A stretch of 64,000 nt of DNA from Ensifer sp. WSM1721 (lineage in GTDB: Bacteria > Pseudomonadota > Alphaproteobacteria > Rhizobiales > Rhizobiaceae), in the NCBI RefSeq assembly GCF_000513895.2, contig NZ_CP165783.1:496001-560000 (forward strand), in the 5' to 3' direction. Shown piece after piece: positions 58,001 to 64,000 of the stretch; position 1 is the stretch's first letter; every line of letters starts with the position of its first letter. The notes beneath the pieces were generated by a model, which made no database searches, was not told the DNA's origin, and saw only the letters and a program-made list of their open reading frames with translations. Position numbers and translations under genes: made by a program.

Positions 58001-59590
58001 ATGCGAAAACCTGTTGATTATGCATTTCTCGGCAATGGCGTCGGCATAACAAGAACGCATCGAGGCCACAGGTTCTTTGTGTCCACGAACGATTTCGGGC
58101 TTTCCCCCCACGTCATCATGGATGGTGTTTGGGAACAGGCGATTGAATCTTCGATACTGACTCTCTTAAACGAGGGTGACACTGTCGTCGAAGTCGGCTG
58201 CAATATGGGCTACCACACAATTGCGATGTGCGACAAAATTGGCAGATTGGGAAAGCTTTACGGCTTCGAAGCAAACCCGCATGTATTCGACCTGTTGTCG
58301 TTGAGCATTGAATACAACGACTTCAGACCGGTTGCGCGGCTCCATAACGTTGCGGCCACTGACAAGGAGGGTGAAGCTCGCTTCGGTTTTCGCCAATCAC
58401 AGATCGGCAGTGGCAGTCTGGTGCCAGGCAAGGGTATGGACTCTGCAACCGACTTCATCACAGTAAAGACGAAACGCCTGGACGATGTGCTTGAGGACGT
58501 TAGCAACGTATCCCTGCTGCGCATGGATGCAGAAGGCTCCGAGCCCCTGATTATTCGCGGAGCACGTGGGGTCATCGAGCGGTCTCCGAATCTGCGTATC
58601 GTTATGGAATGGTCAGTGAACATGATGTCGGGCGCCGCTAATACTAGCGACTTCATCGCTGACCTCGAACAAATGGGCTTCAGGGCATGGCGCATCGATG
58701 GTGAAGCGGTGTTTACACCACTTCAAATGTCCGAACTCGAAAACCTCCCCCACTGCGAGCTGGCATTCTCACGCACCGAAATAACTCAACCACGCAGGGA
58801 GGTGGTTTCTGCTGCCGCCCCAGCAACCATAGGAGCCCCGCATCATATGATGAAATTGCCGCCGCGCCGTGACGATATGAAGTGCAAGCTCTGCGGCTCA
58901 CATGCCACATTCAAATTTGGCCTGCCATATAACAAGCGTGCCAACCACCCGATACCTAATCAGCCGGATGATTGTTGGTATTACCAGTGTGACAACTGCA
59001 ATTTCCTTTTCACCGATGCGCTCGACTACGATAAAGACCACACCGAAATCTATGACGAGACCTATTGGCAGAACCAAGATCCGGATTGGTATGGTCGTGT
59101 CACCGAAACGTTCCGGCTATGTGCGCTTGCAAATGAGCTGCTGAAGACACGCCTTGATCGTGCAGAAATCCTAGATTTCGGATCTGGTATTGGCGGATTT
59201 ATTGAAATGGGGCGCCGGTCGCTAAATCTCAATGTCTGGGGGACGGACATTATTCCACCGAAAGTGGGGAAAGAGCACTTCCTGCCGGAACTCGGCGACC
59301 GAAAGTTTGACATCATCACAGCTTGCGAGGTGATAGAACATCTGCCGAATCCGCGCGAGATCTTCGACTTCATCCGTAGTCACCTGAAGTCGCCGGGCGT
59401 TTTTGCTTTCCAAACCGCGCAGTGGGACCCGGAGGTGCTCGACCGCAACTGGTGGTACCTGGGGCCGCATAACGGCCACATCTCGCTCTATAGCCGCGAA
59501 GGCTTCACGCATGTTTTCAAAGAGATGGGGGGAAAAGAGCGCCGATTGTGGAATGAGTATCCGGGCGTACAGGCTTGGCTATTCGACTGA
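58001..59590 (+). CDS. Double methyltransferase: FkbM domain plus zinc-ribbon class I SAM methyltransferase
   Basis: 529 residues. The first half (about 40-240) is an FkbM methyltransferase (VVEVGCNMGYHTIAMCDKIG, YGFEANPHVFDLL, LLRMDAEGSEPLIIRGARGV). After a linker, a zinc-ribbon-like CKLCGS...CDNCNF pair (about residues 294-333) leads into a second SAM-binding domain with motif I ILDFGSGIGGF near 390 and the post-motif ACEVIEHLPNP. The second half resembles C-methyltransferases or methyltransferase-23 proteins often found in sugar-modifying loci. It probably O- or C-methylates a capsule sugar or acceptor. The fusion, rather than two separate genes, is unusual. GAGGGA upstream supports the ATG at 58001. 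Confidence 0.88.
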   Translation: MRKPVDYAFLGNGVGITRTHRGHRFFVSTNDFGLSPHVIMDGVWEQAIESSILTLLNEGDTVVEVGCNMGYHTIAMCDKIGRLGKLYGFEANPHVFDLLSLSIEYNDFRPVARLHNVAATDKEGEARFGFRQSQIGSGSLVPGKGMDSATDFITVKTKRLDDVLEDVSNVSLLRMDAEGSEPLIIRGARGVIERSPNLRIVMEWSVNMMSGAANTSDFIADLEQMGFRAWRIDGEAVFTPLQMSELENLPHCELAFSRTEITQPRREVVSAAAPATIGAPHHMMKLPPRRDDMKCKLCGSHATFKFGLPYNKRANHPIPNQPDDCWYYQCDNCNFLFTDALDYDKDHTEIYDETYWQNQDPDWYGRVTETFRLCALANELLKTRLDRAEILDFGSGIGGFIEMGRRSLNLNVWGTDIIPPKVGKEHFLPELGDRKFDIITACEVIEHLPNPREIFDFIRSHLKSPGVFAFQTAQWDPEVLDRNWWYLGPHNGHISLYSREGFTHVFKEMGGKERRLWNEYPGVQAWLFD

Positions 59591-59860
59591 AACAGCCAAG
59601 CGACAAATTCCATAAAAACCCGGTTTCGTGAACCGACCCCGCGAGGTGGACGGTTGATGGACCGAGGTAGCGGGAGCTGAGTTGGGTCTTGCACACGCTC
59701 AGTTCCGTTTGACAGGCTGTTGAAACGCAGACTCAATTGCCACCAGCATTTCGGTCTAAGCCCAATTGTCGAGACTGGCCTTGGATCTGCCATTCGGGGG
59801 CATTGGATTTAACGACGGGCTTCTATAGGGTCCGCCCGGGTTCAATGTGGGTTCTTCATA

Positions 59861-61624
59861 GTGACAAACCAACTAGCCGCCGATACCAATGCGAGTATTG
59901 CGACTCTCGCCGAATTCTTCCGAGTTTTTCTCGATGAAACGGAGTTCAAGGAGTACCGCTCCGCGGAGCGAGTCGTCGCAAATTTGAAATTGCAAGGGAA
60001 CACGGTATCGGGTTCTCCAGTAGTACGGCCCGCCGACTGCGGCCGAGCAATTTCCACGCTCACGGAGATATTCAACAACAATCAGTTCTACTTTCGTACG
60101 GGCGACCCACGACATATTGATCGCTTCGAACGTCTGATATCCGAGCTCGCGGAGTTCTGTCACAAAACGTATCCATCAGAGGCGCTTGGTGCTGATTTAT
60201 TGCGCGCACGGATTAAGTTGTTCTCCGGTAACCCGTCCGCGGCGCTTGAAATCGTCACACGTTATGTGGAGAGGCCCTACCTTATTGAAGGAGGCTTTGA
60301 AAAAGCACTATTGGTGGCGACTGTCTTCGGAGAGTCTCATTTGCAGAAGGGAACGCTCGCCAAATGCGATGTGTCATTTGTTAGTTGGGGGCGCTGGCTC
60401 AAGAGTATCGGGGGTGGCTCGACCGCTAACCGAATTGCCGAAAGCTTGGCCCCCTTCGTTGCCGTTAGTCCTCTCGACCAAAGTTCCTCCAGTGTGATCT
60501 CCAGATGGATTGCGCGCCTGTCCGGAAGGTATGTTAGGGCAAAACGAGATTACAACCGCTGGCATCTCGGCGCCCGAAACTGGTTGGAGTCGCGTATCTG
60601 TACTATATTGATCGCCACTCTATTTAAGCTGTTGAGCCTGCAAGAGAAAAATAAGGGGCCGCACAGTGCGGCTATGGACGCATCCAGTGGGCGCGTTCTC
60701 GTAACGCGGGCGATGGGGGGCATTGGAGATCTCTTGATGATGTCCCCGGGGCTAAGGATACTCGCACAAAAAACGGGCCAGCCGGTAGACTTTGCGATAC
60801 CGAAGAAGTTCCATCCCTTGTTTTGGAACAATCCCAGCGTGAATCTCCATGACATTGAGGGTCCGCGCTTGGATATCCGAGCTTATATGTCTTGGAGGAA
60901 TCTGTCGATTTGTCCTGCTGGCCGATACGAGAGCGCCAATCGACCTAATGCTAAAAAGGGCCGCGTCGAGTTGTTTGCACTTGGAATGGGGGTCAAGAAG
61001 CATGAATTCGAGCGAGATACCAAGAAGATCGATTATTTTCTAAGTCCTGAACAACGGCAGTTCTGTGAAGACTACAAGAAAGAGCATGCGCTTGGAAACC
61101 GGCCGATTATTGGTATTCAGCCATATTCGCGCGATAGCTACAAAGATCATGGCAAAATCACTGAGATTATCCATTCCCTTTCTCAAGCCTACGATGTCTT
61201 AATTTTTCACCATGTCCGGGACGGATTGCCTGCGGGGGAGCGGATTTTCTCCACAGCAGGTCAACCCTTAGGGAACTCTCTTGCACTAGTTTCGATACTC
61301 GACGTGATGGTGAGCGTTGACTCGGCGTTTCTGCATGCCGCGGCGGCGTTCGATGTTCCGGTGGTGGCCATGTTTGGCCCGACCGACGGGGCATTGTTCA
61401 CGCAACATCACAAGCGCGTCAAAGTACTCTGGAAGCGCCAAGACTTTCCTTGTGCTCCATGTTGGCGAAATGAGGACCTACCCTGTCCGCTGACACAAAC
61501 CAAGATGTCACTATCTCGGCAGCAAAAAGAAATGAGTCCATGCGTAAATGCCATAACGGTAGATGAAGTTAGGGCGAGCGTCATTGAAATGATTGCGACG
61601 GCTCGAGAAAACGCCGCCGAATAG
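59861..61624 (+). CDS. Glycosyltransferase family 9 (heptosyltransferase-like) with N-terminal extension
   Basis: 587 residues from a GTG start. The C-terminal part from about residue 275 is a GT9 fold: VLVTRAMGGIGDLLMMSPGL near 279, IIGIQPYSRDSYKDHGKITE, and the nucleotide-binding region VSVDSAFLHAAAAFDVPVVAMFGPTD, followed by a Cys-rich end (CAPCWRNEDLPC). GT9 enzymes use ADP-heptose, which the hldE/hldD/gmhB products here would supply. The first 230 residues are helical, with no recognised domain, and make the protein longer than ordinary WaaC/WaaF (about 330-350). A role in adding heptose to the capsule or its lipid anchor is inferred. gmhB begins eight bases later. Confidence 0.85.
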   Translation: MTNQLAADTNASIATLAEFFRVFLDETEFKEYRSAERVVANLKLQGNTVSGSPVVRPADCGRAISTLTEIFNNNQFYFRTGDPRHIDRFERLISELAEFCHKTYPSEALGADLLRARIKLFSGNPSAALEIVTRYVERPYLIEGGFEKALLVATVFGESHLQKGTLAKCDVSFVSWGRWLKSIGGGSTANRIAESLAPFVAVSPLDQSSSSVISRWIARLSGRYVRAKRDYNRWHLGARNWLESRICTILIATLFKLLSLQEKNKGPHSAAMDASSGRVLVTRAMGGIGDLLMMSPGLRILAQKTGQPVDFAIPKKFHPLFWNNPSVNLHDIEGPRLDIRAYMSWRNLSICPAGRYESANRPNAKKGRVELFALGMGVKKHEFERDTKKIDYFLSPEQRQFCEDYKKEHALGNRPIIGIQPYSRDSYKDHGKITEIIHSLSQAYDVLIFHHVRDGLPAGERIFSTAGQPLGNSLALVSILDVMVSVDSAFLHAAAAFDVPVVAMFGPTDGALFTQHHKRVKVLWKRQDFPCAPCWRNEDLPCPLTQTKMSLSRQQKEMSPCVNAITVDEVRASVIEMIATARENAAE

Positions 61625-61632
61625 TCTGAGCT

Positions 61633-62280
61633 ATGTGCGATATTGTCCTCTCAGAATGGAAACTCTTTTACAGAGACTCTCCGACCTCAAGTTCTGCGTG
61701 CCCGGCTATCTTTCTGGATCGCGACGGAGTTATAATCGAAGATGTCAGCTATATAAGCGATCCTGAAGACGTTCGGCTGATAGCTGGGGTCGCCAAAACC
61801 ATCGAAAACTTTCGATCTGCTGGCTTTAAAGTCGTAGTTGTAACAAATCAGTCCGGTGTGGCTCGCGGTTACTTTAATCGTGAAGCATATCTTCTCGTCG
61901 AAGGCAGGATACGGGAACTCCTCGGATCCAATGCGCCGGATGCAGTCTATGCATGCCCCTTTCACAGGGACGGCCATGCCCCCTACAACGTTGATCATAG
62001 CTGGCGCAAACCCGGGGACGGCATGCTTCGAACTGCTGCCGTGGATCTAAACCTGGATCTATCGAAATCAATCATGGTAGGCGATAACATCTCCGATATC
62101 GAAGCGGGTCTTTCAGCAGGCGTATCCCACATTTTTCATGTATTGACGGGGCATGGTGCCAAACATCGGGAGGAAGTAGATCGCCTGCTGCAATCTCTGA
62201 CACAGAACGTCGGAGAGAAGGCGCGGCTATATTGTGTCGATTCAATTGCGCAGGTAAACCCGGAAGTTAAGGCCAGCTGA
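61633..62280 (+). CDS. gmhB: D-glycero-beta-D-manno-heptose 1,7-bisphosphate 7-phosphatase
   Basis: 215 residues of the HAD superfamily in the histidinol-phosphatase-like subgroup. The nucleophile motif FLDRDGVIIED, motif II VVTNQSGVARGYF, and the GmhB-type CPFHRDG...WRKPGDGML with motif IV GDNISDIEAG are all present. It removes the C7 phosphate between the two HldE reactions. An N-terminal extension of about 22 residues precedes the core. It is flanked by glycosyltransferase genes, the second of which starts directly at its stop. Confidence 0.92.
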   Translation: MCDIVLSEWKLFYRDSPTSSSACPAIFLDRDGVIIEDVSYISDPEDVRLIAGVAKTIENFRSAGFKVVVVTNQSGVARGYFNREAYLLVEGRIRELLGSNAPDAVYACPFHRDGHAPYNVDHSWRKPGDGMLRTAAVDLNLDLSKSIMVGDNISDIEAGLSAGVSHIFHVLTGHGAKHREEVDRLLQSLTQNVGEKARLYCVDSIAQVNPEVKAS

Positions 62281-63633
62281 ATGCGGATACTTCTCGACGT
62301 CACGCGTACGCTGGTGCGGCGCTATAATTCTACGCCTACCGGTATTGATCGCGTGGAGCACGCGCTTATACGTTGGCTCCTGCATGGAGGCTCATCGAGA
62401 TACCCTGATGCGGGTTTCGTAGTCACGACGCCATATCTGCGAGCCGTATTGTCTCGCAAAGACATGTTTCCTGTGCTGACTGAGATTGAGGGACGATGGG
62501 CGGCTGCTAGTCAGCCCGAAAGAAAAACTGCACTATATCGAAAATTGCGGCTCTCGCTCGAAGGGTCCATTGAGGCGGACCGCGTCTCGCCTGGCGCTCT
62601 GCGAATAGAAGGAGAGCGGAACACCCAAAGAAAGTTGCGCGCATACGCTGATATCGCCCAGTTAGCCCTCCTTCGAGCGGGGCAATTTCGCAGGGCCCTG
62701 AGTGACAGTGAGCGGGTACCAACCCTTTACATGCATAGTTCACACACGCAATTAGAGCAAACCCACCTTTTCTCATGGACAAAGCGGGGTCAGGTCCGAG
62801 TAGCTTTCTTTATACACGATCTTATCCCGATTGACTTTCCCGAGTTTTGTGGAAACACGGCCGCGCAAACGCATCGGCGCCGCATGCGCACAGTTTCCGA
62901 ATATGGATCATGCATAGTTGTTAATTCCCAGTATACCAAAGACAGGGTAATTGAACACTTCAAAAGAGAAAACATACCTCTCAAAAATACCGGAGTATCA
63001 CACTTAGGGAACGTAATACAGGAATACAGCCGCGGCGCTTTGGAGCCGCCGACAGCTAAAGTGCCATATTTTGTTTTCCTGAGCACAATCGAGGGCCGAA
63101 AGAACATCACACATCTTTTTAACGTCTGGAGACAGATTATTCATCACTATGGGTACGGCGCTGCTCCGCGCCTCGTCATTGTCGGCAAACGCGGCTGGAA
63201 GTGCGAAAACGTAATAGACGTCCTTGACCGCACCAGAGAGTTGGCGCCATGCCTAGTGGAAGTGTCGGGCCTAACGGACATTGAGCTGGCCTCGCTAATG
63301 GCGGGGGCGACGGGAATTCTCTCCCCCTCCTTGGTGGAGGGTTACAGCCTCCCGCCTATCGAGGGCGCGAAGAGGCACATTCCGGTGATTGCATCCGATA
63401 TTGCCGTTCACCGCGAGATCTTAGGTGACGCCGCCATCTTGCTGGATCCCACCGACGGGCCAGGCTGGCGCGAAGCTATCATGAAGCTGGTTCACGATCC
63501 GGATTTTCGAAACGAGCGGGTGGCGGCGACTTTTGACCTGCCAAGGATTTCCTGGGATGACTTCGCCGCAGATGCTTTATCCCAGGCGGTCGAGCTCTCG
63601 AGTGGAGAACATATATATGCGGAGGGTCGCTGA
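62281..63633 (+). CDS. Glycosyltransferase family 4 (GT-B)
   Basis: 450 residues beginning at the base after the gmhB stop. The N-terminus (ILLDVTRTLVRR, STPTGIDRVEHALIRWLL) is typical of a bacterial GT4 group that includes mannosyltransferase-like enzymes in capsule loci. The C-terminal donor-binding motif is GATGILSPSLVEGYSLPPIE near 338-358, with the EX7E-like glutamates present. The usual retaining nucleotide-sugar mechanism is expected; the sugar is unknown. With ManC nearby, GDP-mannose is possible. It converges on the ManC-like gene with a 16-base gap. Confidence 0.87.
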   Translation: MRILLDVTRTLVRRYNSTPTGIDRVEHALIRWLLHGGSSRYPDAGFVVTTPYLRAVLSRKDMFPVLTEIEGRWAAASQPERKTALYRKLRLSLEGSIEADRVSPGALRIEGERNTQRKLRAYADIAQLALLRAGQFRRALSDSERVPTLYMHSSHTQLEQTHLFSWTKRGQVRVAFFIHDLIPIDFPEFCGNTAAQTHRRRMRTVSEYGSCIVVNSQYTKDRVIEHFKRENIPLKNTGVSHLGNVIQEYSRGALEPPTAKVPYFVFLSTIEGRKNITHLFNVWRQIIHHYGYGAAPRLVIVGKRGWKCENVIDVLDRTRELAPCLVEVSGLTDIELASLMAGATGILSPSLVEGYSLPPIEGAKRHIPVIASDIAVHREILGDAAILLDPTDGPGWREAIMKLVHDPDFRNERVAATFDLPRISWDDFAADALSQAVELSSGEHIYAEGR

Positions 63634-63649
63634 GAGGTATTCCTTCGAT

Positions 63650-64000
63650 TTACACGTTGCCTTCACCCTCTGTCGATAGTGATCGGAGGCATCTCTTGCC
63701 GGTTTCCAATCCTACTGCGTGCTCGGATGTGCGAATGACGTCGTCCTCGCCGAAATACGATCCCGTTTGGATTTCAATTAATTCGAGGGTTTCTTTTCCT
63801 GGATTTACGAGTCGGTGAGTTGTACCGACAGGTATGTGTATCGGACTATTCTCGCCCACAACTTGCACGTGGCCTCCGATAGTCACTTCTGCGATGCCGC
63901 GGACGACAACCCAGTGCTCGGATCGATAAAGGTGCTTTTGGAGCGCGAGCCCTTTTCCCGGGTTAACAAACACGCGCTTTACCCGGAACTCATCGCTACT
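63650..64000 (-). CDS. C-terminal cupin of a mannose-1-phosphate guanylyltransferase / mannose-6-phosphate isomerase, partial
   Basis: The frame continues past the right edge; only the last 117 residues or so are seen. The sequence VKRVFVNPGKGLALQKHLYRSEHWVVVRGIAEVTIG, here given in parts (NPGKGLALQKH; HWVVVRGIAEVTIG), then IPVGTTHRLVNPGKETLELI and GSYFGEDDVIR, is the type II cupin found at the C-terminus of ManC/XanB enzymes. The His-x-Glu-x-His-type metal ligands include the HLYRSEHW segment. The full enzyme would make GDP-mannose or isomerise mannose 6-phosphate for the capsule. A stand-alone cupin phosphomannose isomerase cannot be excluded without the upstream part. Confidence 0.8.
   Translation of the reverse strand, partial: SSDEFRVKRVFVNPGKGLALQKHLYRSEHWVVVRGIAEVTIGGHVQVVGENSPIHIPVGTTHRLVNPGKETLELIEIQTGSYFGEDDVIRTSEHAVGLETGKRCLRSLSTEGEGNV

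Overview
The window looks like a chromosomal or megaplasmid segment of an alphaproteobacterium, most likely a member of the Rhizobiaceae (Sinorhizobium/Ensifer/Rhizobium-like). Reasons are the high GC, the capsule-export genes resembling the rhizobial rkp-3 set (KpsE/M/T-like plus a Wza-like lipoprotein), the FkbM methyltransferase, a GNAT remnant of a type I recall from rhizobia, and the IS66, RES and HigBA remnants. This assignment is inference from protein character; no rRNA or tRNA gene is present to confirm it.

Layout. (1) 1-20913: the 3' part of a gigantic RTX/cadherin-like surface protein (more than 5,640 residues visible, 5' end outside the window), followed in one operon by a PrtD-type type I secretion ABC transporter, an HlyD-family adaptor and an unrecognised exported protein. 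(2) 20914-22378: a decayed stretch with a degenerate ORF and a frameshifted GNAT acetyltransferase. (3) 22379-34925: a small membrane protein, a 2,798-residue EF-hand-rich repeat protein, and a complete HlyB/HlyD pair. (4) 34926-37456: non-coding sequence, a higB-higA toxin-antitoxin pair with a good promoter, and an FAD monooxygenase. (5) 37725-46575, minus strand: two small coupled ORFs, one of them membrane-embedded, followed by a second giant protein of 2,787 residues that is a modular paralogue of the first. (6) 46568-47142: a RES-domain toxin pseudogene with two frameshifts. (7) 47235-64000: a capsule/heptose polysaccharide locus. It holds a Wza/KpsD-like lipoprotein, an AGE-family isomerase, hldE, hldD, two KpsE-like proteins, KpsM, KpsT, an unknown protein, an IS66 scrap, a double methyltransferase, a GT9 heptosyltransferase-like enzyme, gmhB, a GT4 glycosyltransferase, and the C-terminal cupin of a ManC-like enzyme.

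How the parts work together. The first operon pairs a Ca-binding giant adhesin-like substrate with its own ABC exporter and adaptor; the outer-membrane TolC partner is not in the window. The second and third giant proteins lack RTX nonapeptides. They share a long stalk of about 55-residue repeats carrying Asp-rich loops, then repeats with a YD...W pattern, and a C-terminal EF-hand module. They differ in the N-terminal domain, and only the first has an extra helical domain. Each is preceded by a small membrane protein gene, and one HlyBD exporter lies between them. This arrangement is the best candidate here for an undescribed system: a modular family of T1SS-exported stalk proteins with exchangeable end domains and possible immunity partners. 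The capsule locus supplies enzymes for ADP-heptose synthesis and an ABC-type export machine, so the polysaccharide probably contains heptose.
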